From contig NZ_QRHC01000016.1 in assembly GCF_003415655.1 (NCBI RefSeq), positions 37,911 to 86,380 of the forward strand: a stretch of 48,470 nt of DNA, read 5' to 3'. Origin of the DNA: Vibrio maerlii. Its GTDB lineage: Bacteria; Pseudomonadota; Gammaproteobacteria; Enterobacterales; Vibrionaceae. The position numbers and the translations under genes were made by a program. Below the pieces are notes generated by a model. That model did no database searches and was not told the origin of the DNA. It saw nothing but the letters and a program-made list of their open reading frames with translations. This document shows positions 15,871 to 22,666 of this stretch, one piece after another (positions within the stretch are counted from its first letter, which is position 1; every line of letters starts with the position of its first letter).

Positions 15871-15877
15871 TGTGATG

Positions 15878-16264
15878 ATGGGACGCATTTATACACACCA
15901 ATTTTCTCGAGCAGAGAAGCCTGCAGAACCACTGTCTGGTTCGCTTCCGAGCTTCGATGAACTAGTGAAAATGGCGCAGGCCGACCCAGAAGCCTTTGAG
16001 GACTACCGTAAGCAGTGTTGCGAAGAGTTTATCTGTAGCTGCTCAGAGTCAATGCAAAACCGCTTGAGGGCGCAGCAATCTCACATAAATCGCCTCATCG
16101 ATAACTGCAGCAATCCTAACCACGTCAATGTGGTGCTTTCTCAAGAGCTCGGCAAACAAGTCGAAAAATTTAAGCAGGCACTATCCGGAGAGCTAGCAAC
16201 GCAGCGCAAAGATAGCGGGAATGTGGTTTCGTTTGCAGATCGTCAAACAAAGGGTATCCACTAA
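15878..16264 (+). CDS. DUF3135 protein
   Basis: A 128-residue small soluble protein of unknown function. It has the DUF3135 core LPSFDELVKMAQADPEAFEDYRKQ (about 22-45), followed by a helical region with CCEEFICSCSES and a Gln/Lys-rich helix. The frame is open from 15794, but AGGA at 15867-15870 is seven bases before the ATG at 15878 and four before the one at 15875, so 15878 is preferred. No membrane segment or signal peptide. The clustered cysteines (four within nine residues, CC...CSC) are unusual for a short cytoplasmic protein. Its neighbour is the cysteine-rich regulator. Confidence 0.7.
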   Translation: MGRIYTHQFSRAEKPAEPLSGSLPSFDELVKMAQADPEAFEDYRKQCCEEFICSCSESMQNRLRAQQSHINRLIDNCSNPNHVNVVLSQELGKQVEKFKQALSGELATQRKDSGNVVSFADRQTKGIH

Positions 16265-16267
16265 ATG

Positions 16268-16308
16268 AAGAGCGAGCTTGCGAGTGCATAGAGGATCTCG
16301 CTCTTTTC
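16268..16308 (+). terminator. Terminator after the DUF3135 gene
   Basis: AAGAGCGAG (16268-16276) pairs with CTCGCTCTT (16297-16305), followed by TTTCTTT. The right arm contains GGATCTCGCT, the word shared with the family A dispersed repeats, so the terminator is probably a repeat copy. The sequence from 16310 to 16375 (AGCGAAGCGCTCTATAGG...) is another short palindromic repeat type, seen again near 24.8 and 32.5 kb. Confidence 0.7.
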
Positions 16309-16379
16309 TTTCTCTGTAAGCGAAGCGCTCTATAGGACGAAGTCCGTTCTACAAGCGCAGCGCTCTAAAATCTATATGT

Positions 16380-16808
16380 TTAATCAGGCTGCGGCCCATA
16401 CTTATTCGTCCCAGTCGTGCCCTTCATAAAGCCACACTCAATCAAAATCCAAATACCACAAATCAATGCGCTGATAGAGACAGCGCTTTGTAGCGTGGTC
16501 ATAGATTGCGTAGCAGCATCAGCACCACCAGAAGGCAACACCACTCGCCCGAGGATAAGAGGAATGTTTAAGGCTAGCCAATAAGCCGATTTGTTTCGGT
16601 CATGCCATCGCTTTAAGGTGATCACCAAGTCAGGAATCGCGAGAGCTATAAGTATAACGGGCAATATTAAATAGCTGTATGCAGGAAACAAGGTGTTCAC
16701 GCCAACCGCTGAACCCAGAATGGTGATGTAATAAACCGCATTCCACATCCAAAAGGTCTTGCGGTTAATACGCCCTTGAGACGAAAACAATAATGCTTTT
16801 ACAGACAT
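16380..16808 (-). CDS. DUF805 membrane protein
   Basis: A 142-residue inner-membrane protein with four hydrophobic helices. It shows the DUF805 hallmarks: an N-terminal F-x-S-x-GRINRKTFW (about 8-19), RWHDRNKSAYW in the cytoplasmic loop (about 67-77), and CGFMKGTTGTNKYGP at the C-terminus. The ATG follows AAGGGTAAGAA. Function unknown; some relatives sit with envelope or phage-related genes. It lies 33 bp downstream of the tautomerase gene on the same strand and is likely cotranscribed. Confidence 0.85.
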   Translation of the reverse strand: MSVKALLFSSQGRINRKTFWMWNAVYYITILGSAVGVNTLFPAYSYLILPVILIALAIPDLVITLKRWHDRNKSAYWLALNIPLILGRVVLPSGGADAATQSMTTLQSAVSISALICGIWILIECGFMKGTTGTNKYGPQPD

Positions 16809-16841
16809 TTCTTACCCTTAAAACTGGCGAATCGCCAACAA

Positions 16842-17189
16842 TCAATTAATCACTTTTTGAAAACAGGTGGTATCCATATCTCGGATATTCACCGTTAAAC
16901 TATATACAGAATGGGCTTGTTCTTGAAGCACTGCCATTAGTTGACGAGATAATTCTCGCTTTTGTTCTTCTGTTCTTCCTGCTAAAAGTTCGAAGTTGAT
17001 ATGGATAAAGTCCACATCATCCTCTTTATCGCCTATCAACCAATTATGGCAACGAAGCGTTCGTGATTTCACCGAAGGAACATCAAACAATCCGCAGTTA
17101 AGTACCACCTGATGAAGATCCTCAAGTAGACCTTGTACATTGACCCTTTCATCAACGGAGTTTGAATACTCTAGAACTAGATTCGGCAT
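16842..17189 (-). CDS. 5-carboxymethyl-2-hydroxymuconate isomerase-like tautomerase
   Basis: A 115-residue tautomerase-superfamily protein resembling HpaF/CHMI. The ATG at 17189 gives MPNLVLEYS, so Pro1 would be the exposed catalytic residue after Met removal. It is preceded by AGGGAAG at good spacing, which rules out the eight upstream codons. Conserved CHMI parts are SRTLRCHNWLIGD (about 42-54), DFIHINFELLAGRTEEQKREL and a final SLTVNIRDMD. No other homoprotocatechuate pathway genes are nearby, so the real substrate is uncertain. Probably an operon with the DUF805 gene; divergent from tpiA. Confidence 0.8.
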   Translation of the reverse strand: MPNLVLEYSNSVDERVNVQGLLEDLHQVVLNCGLFDVPSVKSRTLRCHNWLIGDKEDDVDFIHINFELLAGRTEEQKRELSRQLMAVLQEQAHSVYSLTVNIRDMDTTCFQKVIN

Positions 17190-17385
17190 GACATGCACTT
17201 CCCTTTGCTTCATTCAAAAACGTAAAACTACCTTATCTCATCGTTTTCTCCGAGCAATATAGAAGAACTTAGCTATGATTTGTTTACTGGATCACTGAGC
17301 GCTTTTCCTCTCGATGAGCAAAAAACACTCAGGGTAATAAGATCCAGAAAGTCATGACCAGTATCATGATCTATACAAATTAATC

Positions 17386-17394
17386 TGTTATATT
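17386..17394 (+). promoter_or_regulatory. Candidate extended -10 promoter of tpiA
   Basis: TGT-TATATT forms an extended -10 element 47 bp before the tpiA start; no good -35 is present. The palindrome ATCATGAT lies just upstream (17364-17371). Seen in sequence; activity is inferred. Confidence 0.4.
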
Positions 17395-17441
17395 CCTACG
17401 AAGATTTTTTACATTAATTGATTAAATACGGAGATATTCCT

Positions 17442-18212
17442 ATGCGTCGTCCTGTAGTGATGGGTAACTGGAAACTAAACGGTAGCAAAGCAATGGTAAC
17501 TGAGCTACTAACTGGTCTTAACGCTGAGCTTGAAGGCGTTGAAGGTGTGGACGTAGCAGTAGCTCCACCAGCACTTTACATCGACCTAGCAGAGCGTCTA
17601 ATCGCTGAAGGCGGTAACAAGATCATCCTTGGTGCACAAAACACTGACCTAAACAACAGCGGTGCATTCACTGGCGACATGTCTCCAGAGATGCTAAAAG
17701 ACTTCGGTGCTTCTCACATCATCATCGGTCACTCTGAGCGTCGTGAATACCACAACGAATCTGACGAGTTCATCGCTAAGAAATTCAAGTTCCTACAAGA
17801 GAACGGCCTGAAGCCAGTTTTCTGTATCGGTGAGTCTGACGAGCAAAACGAAGCAGGCGAAACTGAAGCAGTATGTGCACGTCAAATCAACGCAGTTATC
17901 GACACATACGGTGTTGAAGCTCTAAACGGCGCAATCATCGCTTACGAACCAATCTGGGCTATCGGTACTGGTAAAGCAGCAACAGCTGAAGATGCACAAC
18001 GCATCCACGCTTCTATCCGTGCAATGATCGCAGAGAAAGACGCAGCAGTAGCTGAGCAAGTAATCATCCAATACGGTGGTTCTGTTAAGCCAGAAAACGC
18101 AGAAGCTTACTTCGCACAACCAGACATCGACGGTGCTCTAGTTGGCGGTGCAGCGCTTAACGCTCAAGGTTTCGCAGCTATCGCAAAAGCAGCAGCTAAA
18201 GCGAAAGCTTAA
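17442..18212 (+). CDS. tpiA: Triosephosphate isomerase
   Basis: A 256-residue TIM-barrel enzyme interconverting dihydroxyacetone phosphate and glyceraldehyde-3-phosphate. Active-site residues are Lys in GNWKLNG (about 11), His in IIGHSERR (about 96) and Glu in AYEPIWAIGTGK (about 168). The phosphate loop YGGSVKPENA lies near residue 211. The ATG at 17442 follows ACGGAGATATTCCT; the frame upstream to 17418 is not coding. Length matches E. coli TpiA (255). Codon use is strongly biased, as expected for a highly expressed gene. Confidence 0.98.
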   Translation: MRRPVVMGNWKLNGSKAMVTELLTGLNAELEGVEGVDVAVAPPALYIDLAERLIAEGGNKIILGAQNTDLNNSGAFTGDMSPEMLKDFGASHIIIGHSERREYHNESDEFIAKKFKFLQENGLKPVFCIGESDEQNEAGETEAVCARQINAVIDTYGVEALNGAIIAYEPIWAIGTGKAATAEDAQRIHASIRAMIAEKDAAVAEQVIIQYGGSVKPENAEAYFAQPDIDGALVGGAALNAQGFAAIAKAAAKAKA

Positions 18213-18238
18213 TTTAAGCCTCTCGGTTTAAATTGATG

Positions 18239-18266
18239 AAAAGGTCAGCTTCGGCTGGCCTTTTTT
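18239..18266 (+). terminator. Terminator after tpiA
   Basis: GGTCAGC-TTCG-GCTGGCC with one T-G pair and a UUCG tetraloop, preceded by A4 and followed by T6. A classic intrinsic terminator 27 bp after the stop. Confidence 0.92.
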
Positions 18267-18355
18267 GATCTTCATCGCACCTCTTTTCTCAATATCCTTC
18301 CAGTAAAATCATCCCACCTAAACTTGCTTATTCTGTTATATGAAAAGGCAATGGA

Positions 18356-18723
18356 ATGAACAAAATTTACACCCGCAAAGAAATGCTACCGATACGTGTG
18401 AAACTGCGTAATCAAATGCCTGAACCCGAAAGAAGACTTTGGTATTTTTTGAGAGCTCACAACTTGGTGTCAAATTCCGTCGTCAACATAGTATCAAACG
18501 CTATATAGTTGATTTCTTTTGTAAGGAAATAAAGTTGGCAATTGAGATTGATGGTAATAGCCATTTTAAGGAGGACTCAAAGAGCTCTGATGCTGTAAGA
18601 GATGATTATCTCAACGGGCTCGGAATACGTGTACTGCGATTCACCAATAGCGATATAATGCAGAACTTAGAGGTAGTGCTTTCTTCAATTAGGTCGGCGA
18701 TTAACAGTCGAAAGTTCGATTAA
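18356..18723 (+). pseudogene. DUF559 endonuclease-like gene, frameshifted
   Basis: The ATG at 18356 opens a frame reading MNKIYTRKEMLPIRVKLRNQ and then ERRLWYFLRAH, the N-terminal part of DUF559 (Vsr-like fold) proteins. Near 18458-18462 similarity jumps to the next frame, which continues QLGVKFRRQHSIKRYIVDFF, then a KLAIEIDGNSHF core and an RVLRFTN end, stopping at 18723. Restoring one base there joins the halves as LRAHQLGVKFRRQ, the expected family sequence. So a single-base deletion (or a sequencing error) splits an otherwise intact gene of about 122 codons. Catalytic-type residues (D/E in VDFF and EIDG) are kept. No obvious Shine-Dalgarno precedes the ATG. Confidence 0.75.
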
Positions 18724-18732
18724 GCATATATG

Positions 18733-18812
18733 CAACAACCCCTCCCAGCCTCCCCTTATCTCAAAAAGCATCGTTCACAAGACCTTCGCCGTTCAAGGGG
18801 AGGAGCTTTCTC
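18733..18812. repeat. Dispersed palindromic repeat, family B (copy 1)
   Basis: CCTCCCCTT (18749-18757) pairs with AAGGGGAGG (18795-18803), flanked by AACCCCTCC-type sequence. It is in reverse orientation to the units of the tandem array that follows. Related elements lie at 27.8 and 33.8 kb. Confidence 0.65.
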
Positions 18813-18863
18813 TGTTCACTCACCATTCCATGACCAAAGCATCAACGACAAAGAAAAATACCA

Positions 18864-19446
18864 TTCTCACAGCAATAATCTCACTCGGTGATGGTCAGTC
18901 AAATATCAGCAGCAGAGAATATCCCTCCCCTTTAACACCATAGTTTGGAGATCGAAGAAGCTTATACAAGGGGAGGCTAGGAGGGGTTGCTACAAAGAAA
19001 AAGCCGCTGCTCTCACAGAAATAGTCTCACTCGGTGATGGTCAACCAAGTATCCACAACAGAGAAAATCCCTCCCCTTTTACACTATAGTTTTGAGATCG
19101 AAGAAGCTCATACAAGGGGAGGCTAGGAGGGGTTGTTCCAAAGAAAAAGACGCTATTCTCAAAGTAATACTCTCACTCGGTGATGGTCAACCAAGTATCC
19201 GCAACAGAGAATATCCCTTCCCTTTAACACCATAGTATTGAGATCGAAGAAGCTCATACAAAGGGAGGCTAGGAGGGGTTGTTCCAAAGAAAACGCTGCT
19301 ATTCTCAAAATAATACTCTCACTCGGTGATGGTCAACCGAGTATCCGCACAGAGAAAATCCCTCCCCTTTAACACCATAGTATTGAGATCGAAGAAGCTC
19401 ATACAAGGGGAGGCTAGGAGGGGTTGTTCCAAAGAAAAAGCCGCTG
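18864..19446. repeat. Tandem array of four 146-bp units
   Basis: The marker TCTCACTCGGTGATGGTCA starts at 18879, 19025, 19171 and 19317, exactly 146 bp apart; a fifth unit is cut short at 19447. Each unit contains CCCTCCCCTTT and AAGGGGAGGCTAGGAGGGGTTG, an inverted pair, plus GAGATCGAAGAAGCT in the loop. Units differ at scattered positions and by one base in length. No conserved frame crosses them, so this is noncoding. The array fills the gap from the DUF559 pseudogene to pfkA, and each unit border resembles one arm of the pfkA terminator. Four long units without short unique spacers exclude a CRISPR array. Confidence 0.9.
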
Positions 19447-19462
19447 TTCTCACAGCGGCTTT
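19437..19462 (-). terminator. Terminator of pfkA
   Basis: AAAGCCGCTG-TTCTCA-CAGCGGCTTT, a perfect 10-bp stem; on the minus strand a TTTTTCTTT run follows. It stops pfkA transcription and adjoins the tandem array. Confidence 0.85.
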
Positions 19463-19494
19463 CAAATTCTAATTCAACGCTATTAATGAAGCGA

Positions 19495-20457
19495 TTAGAA
19501 CAACTCTTCTGCAACCTTGAATAGGTCGTCGCGAGAAGGGTTTTGCATTTCATTGATGCACTCGATGATGTCGTGGTGTACCAGTTCTTCTTTCTGGATA
19601 CCAACACAACGGCCGCCTTGGCCTTCTAGCAGTAGGTGAACAGCATAGTTACCCATGCGAGATGCTAGAACACGGTCGAATGCTGTTGGGCGGCCACCAC
19701 GTTGGATGTGACCAAGAACGGTTGCACGAGTTTCACGACCCGTTGCCGCTTCGATCTCTTTCGCTAGTTCGTTCGCATCCATCATAAGCTCAGTTAGAGC
19801 GATGATTGCGTGCTTCTTGCCTTTTTCAATACCATCTTGGATATTTTGGATCAGCTTGTCTTTATCTAGACCAGTCTCTGGAGTGATGATGTACTCACAA
19901 CCACCAGCGATAGCAGACATTAGAGTCAGGTCACCACAGTGACGGCCCATGATCTCAACGATAGAGATACGTTGGTGAGAAGAAGACGTGTCACGCAGAC
20001 GGTCGATGTTGTCAATAACTGTGTTAAGCGCAGTTAGGTAACCGATAGTGTAGTCAGTACCCGCGATGTCGTTATCGATAGTACCTGGAAGACCGATACA
20101 TGGGTAGCCCATTTCAGTCAGCTTAAGCGCACCCATGTAAGAACCGTCACCACCAACAACGACTAGAGCTTCGATGCCGTGCTTCTTCAGATTTTCGATC
20201 GCTTGTTGACGAACTTCTACTTCTTTGAATTCAGGGAAGCGTGCAGAACCTAGGAACGTACCACCTTTGTTGATCACGTCAGAAACGCTAGAACGATCTA
20301 GTTTTTTGATACGGTCTTCGTATAGGCCTAGGTAGCCGTCGAATACACCGTAAACTTCCAAGCCTTTAGATAGTGCTGTACGTACAACGCCACGTACTGC
20401 TGCGTTCATACCAGGTGCGTCACCGCCACTTGTCAAAACACCAATCTTCTTAATCAT
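19495..20457 (-). CDS. pfkA: ATP-dependent 6-phosphofructokinase I
   Basis: A 320-residue glycolytic kinase phosphorylating fructose-6-phosphate. The ATG at 20457 gives MIKKIGVLTSGGDAPGMNAA and is preceded by GAGGGTGAGC; the 26 codons upstream to 20535 have no similarity. Motifs: GGDAPG (11-16, ATP), VVGGDGSYMGALKL (about 100-113), GTIDNDIAGTDYTIG (about 125-139, catalytic Asp), MGRHCGDL (about 169-176) and HIQRGGRPTAFDR (about 249-261). Length is identical to E. coli PfkA (320). Placement beside fieF and cpx matches enterobacteria. Confidence 0.98.
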   Translation of the reverse strand: MIKKIGVLTSGGDAPGMNAAVRGVVRTALSKGLEVYGVFDGYLGLYEDRIKKLDRSSVSDVINKGGTFLGSARFPEFKEVEVRQQAIENLKKHGIEALVVVGGDGSYMGALKLTEMGYPCIGLPGTIDNDIAGTDYTIGYLTALNTVIDNIDRLRDTSSSHQRISIVEIMGRHCGDLTLMSAIAGGCEYIITPETGLDKDKLIQNIQDGIEKGKKHAIIALTELMMDANELAKEIEAATGRETRATVLGHIQRGGRPTAFDRVLASRMGNYAVHLLLEGQGGRCVGIQKEELVHHDIIECINEMQNPSRDDLFKVAEELF

Positions 20458-20827
20458 GCTCACCCTCGATTTTTCAAAATCAATTTTAATAAAATTTGTG
20501 TCCTTTGGCCGCCTGCAGGAGCATAACCAAAGCACGGAAATTGTCTGTCGAATATTTTACCTACCCAAAGGGGCTAGGTCACTCTTTACGCATTAAATTA
20601 CGTAACTTTTCTACTTATGTAAGAGTATTACAATTTTAACTGAGTAGGTTGTTGATTAAAATCAGGATCACACTCTATTTACCTTTGGTGCAACCGTTGT
20701 AACGCAGACTTGATTACTTTATCAACAACTCTTTGAATACTGACTAACGACGCATCAAACATAGTCAAACTCTGGCCATTTGTCTGCTCACAAAGTGTAA
20801 ATTATCTTCTCTATGAGAGCACTTAAG
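20458..20827 (-). promoter_or_regulatory. pfkA upstream region (370 bp)
   Basis: A noncoding gap between fieF and pfkA, both on the minus strand. It contains a bulged hairpin (ACCTACCC at 20559-20566 with GGGCTAGGT at 20571-20579) about 100 nt before the pfkA start. A separated inverted repeat GTTGTTGAT (20648-20656) / ATCAACAAC (20721-20729) is also present. I could not assign a promoter with confidence, nor a terminator for fieF. Confidence 0.4.
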
Positions 20828-21751
20828 CTACCAATCTTGTCGCTTTTGTTCCTTCTCTGGACCGAACACGACGGAGTAAGGATCCTGATGGATCAACACG
20901 TCCGCCTCAGGAAAGACCTTCAGCAACTCGTATTCTACGTTGTCTGAAATCTGGTGGGCTTCAATCAGCGGCATTTTGTCATCAAGCTCAAGGTGAAGCT
21001 GAATAAAGCGGATCGGCCCTGATTGCCGAGTCCTTAGCTGATGTACACCCAGAACCCCTTCAATGCTCAACGCCACTTGCTTAATTTGGATGATTTCCTC
21101 ATCTGGCAATTTATGGTCAAGCAAAGATTGAATCGCTTCGCGTACCATTTGATAAGCGCTATAGAGGATGTAAAAGCCAATGCCGACAGCGAATACCGCA
21201 TCGGCTTTACCAAAACCGTACCAGCTTAAGCCCAATGCCACCATCACAGCGGTATTCATGTAAAGGTCAGTTTGGTAATGAAGAGAATCGGCCGCAATGG
21301 CTTGGCTACCTGTTTTCTTGACTACATGTTTTTGAAAGCGCACTAAAGCAAAGGTCACGACGATAGCAAACAAGCTTACGTAGATACCGACTTCAGGTAC
21401 TTCAAGATCATGTGGCCTAAAGAAACGATCAACTCCATTGAGGATCAAGAAACACGCCGAACCAGAGATAAACATCGCCTGAGCTAATGCCGCCAAGGAC
21501 TCTGCTTTACCATGCCCAAAGGTATGCTCTTTATCCGCTGGCTGCAGTGAGTAGCGAACAACGATCAGGTTGACTAAGGAGGCGGCAATATCAAGGGTTG
21601 AATCAATAACAGAAGCCAGCAAGCTAACAGAACCCGTTACCCACCACGCTCCTAACTTACTGATAAGTAGAACCGTTGCGGTAATAGTCGCCGTCCATGC
21701 AGCGATAGTGACTAAGCGTGCGTACTGAGCTTTAGAAATGTTGTTTGACAT
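20828..21751 (-). CDS. fieF: Cation-efflux (CDF) transporter FieF
   Basis: A 307-residue cation diffusion facilitator exporting Fe2+/Zn2+ with proton antiport. Six hydrophobic helices are followed by a C-terminal cytoplasmic metal-binding domain. Metal-site residues D50 and D54 (VIDSTLDIAAS) and H158 and D162 (SLHYQTD) keep the D-x3-D / H-x3-D spacing of E. coli YiiP. RYSLQPADKEHTFGHGKAESLAALAQ is the family signature. The frame extends to a TTG at 21775; the ATG at 21751 is preferred for length but neither has a clear Shine-Dalgarno. It lies between cpxP and pfkA as in E. coli. Confidence 0.93.
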   Translation of the reverse strand: MSNNISKAQYARLVTIAAWTATITATVLLISKLGAWWVTGSVSLLASVIDSTLDIAASLVNLIVVRYSLQPADKEHTFGHGKAESLAALAQAMFISGSACFLILNGVDRFFRPHDLEVPEVGIYVSLFAIVVTFALVRFQKHVVKKTGSQAIAADSLHYQTDLYMNTAVMVALGLSWYGFGKADAVFAVGIGFYILYSAYQMVREAIQSLLDHKLPDEEIIQIKQVALSIEGVLGVHQLRTRQSGPIRFIQLHLELDDKMPLIEAHQISDNVEYELLKVFPEADVLIHQDPYSVVFGPEKEQKRQDW

Positions 21752-21873
21752 GAAATTGCTATACGAAGCGGTCAATGAATGAACGAGATTATAGCAAGAT
21801 TTAATACGAGCTGCGCCATGCAGATATGAGAACGCTTCGTTAAGAAAGGAGTTGGTCCTGCAGAAAAATAAAA

Positions 21874-21910
21874 CACCGCCCTACGATTTTGATAAACCAC
21901 AGGGCAGCGG
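21874..21910 (-). terminator. Terminator of cpxP
   Basis: On the minus strand CCGCTGCCCT pairs imperfectly with AGGGCGGTG across a long loop, then TTTTATTTTT. It is about 30 nt after the cpxP stop. In enterobacteria the cpxP 3' UTR yields the sRNA CpxQ; whether that happens here cannot be told from sequence. Confidence 0.65.
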
Positions 21911-21940
21911 AATATTCTTATAACTTGTTAAAACGTAATG

Positions 21941-22444
21941 CTATTTGTTCTTACGCTTTTCCATTTTCTCTTGGCACTTCTGCATTTTTTCGGCTTGAAG
22001 CTCTTTGAACTTCACTTTTTGCTCTGGAGTCAGGATGCTCAGCATTTCGTGTTGTTTCTTAAGCATGTTTACACGACGCTCAGTTTGTTTCTCAACCATT
22101 TCAGATGCTAGTGCACGAGCTGCTGCTTCATCGAAGTTGTCCGCCAGTACTAGATCGCTAACCTTCGCTTGTTGAGCTTGGCGAGCAGCCATCATGTCAG
22201 CACCGTTTTCAGCAAACTTTGCTTTCATCTGTTCTTTGCCCGCTTTACGCATCTCTTTGAACTGCTCTTTTTGCTCATCAGTCAGGTCAAGGTCGCGCAT
22301 CATGCCTTTACCCATATCACCGCCGCCACACATACCACCTTTGTGTTGACCGCTATCTTTACCACCAAATGCGTATGCACTTGCTGAAGTTAGAGCCATT
22401 GGAAGTACCGCTGCTGCAATTACAATTTTCTTAATATTTTTCAT
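21941..22444 (-). CDS. cpxP: Periplasmic CpxP/Spy-family stress protein
   Basis: A 167-residue protein with a signal peptide (MKNIKKIVIAAAVLPMALTS, then cleavage after AYA or nearby, about residue 25). The mature part is helical and contains two LTxxQ motifs: LTDEQKEQF (about 54-62) and LTPEQKVKF (about 138-146). It ends in a Lys/Glu-rich tail. CpxP binds the CpxA sensor domain and misfolded proteins. A Gly/His/Cys-rich stretch follows the signal (GGKDSGQHKGGMCGGGDMG), which could bind metal. The ATG at 22444 follows GAGGATTTGAAC. Divergent from cpxRA with a CpxR box between them. Confidence 0.9.
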   Translation of the reverse strand: MKNIKKIVIAAAVLPMALTSASAYAFGGKDSGQHKGGMCGGGDMGKGMMRDLDLTDEQKEQFKEMRKAGKEQMKAKFAENGADMMAARQAQQAKVSDLVLADNFDEAAARALASEMVEKQTERRVNMLKKQHEMLSILTPEQKVKFKELQAEKMQKCQEKMEKRKNK

Positions 22445-22502
22445 GTTCAAATCCTCAATAACCTTTATGTTCGATTGCTGACGGTCTGTGCCTCAGCGCT
22501 TG

Positions 22503-22530
22503 TATATAAGATTAGTCGACGCAATGTAAA
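22503..22530 (-). promoter_or_regulatory. cpxP promoter
   Basis: Minus strand: -35 TTTACA (22525-22530), 16-bp spacer, -10 TATATA (22503-22508). The -35 box overlaps a GTAAA half site (22526-22530). It sits just downstream of the full CpxR box, as in a class II-like activation arrangement. Confidence 0.6.
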
Positions 22531-22546
22531 GTGACGTCTAGAGCAC

Positions 22547-22561
22547 GTAAAGAATCGTAAA
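22547..22561 (+). promoter_or_regulatory. CpxR binding box
   Basis: GTAAA-GAATC-GTAAA is a perfect CpxR consensus (GTAAA-N5-GTAAA), 103 bp upstream of cpxP and 106 bp upstream of cpxR. A third GTAAA lies at 22526-22530, one further repeat distance away. It should activate cpxP and autoregulate cpxRA. Confidence 0.88.
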
Positions 22562-22666
22562 GAGTGTCAAAAGGTAGAGGTTTAGCAGTAGAATTTAACC
22601 ATACCTGCTGAAATCAATATCTAGAATAATAGTAGATAACATTAATACCAAGAAAGAGAGGATAAG

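Noticed and set aside
18864..19446. Tandem repeats as a CRISPR array
   Set aside because: Units are 146 bp, nearly identical throughout with no unique 30-40 bp spacers, and no cas genes are present.
19305..19607. 100-codon minus-strand frame over the repeat array and the pfkA end
   Set aside because: It crosses the pfkA terminator and overlaps pfkA in another frame; no domain and no start signal.
22445..22546. Riboswitch or long structured leader for cpxP
   Set aside because: The spacing is explained by the promoter and CpxR half sites; no conserved riboswitch fold was recognised.
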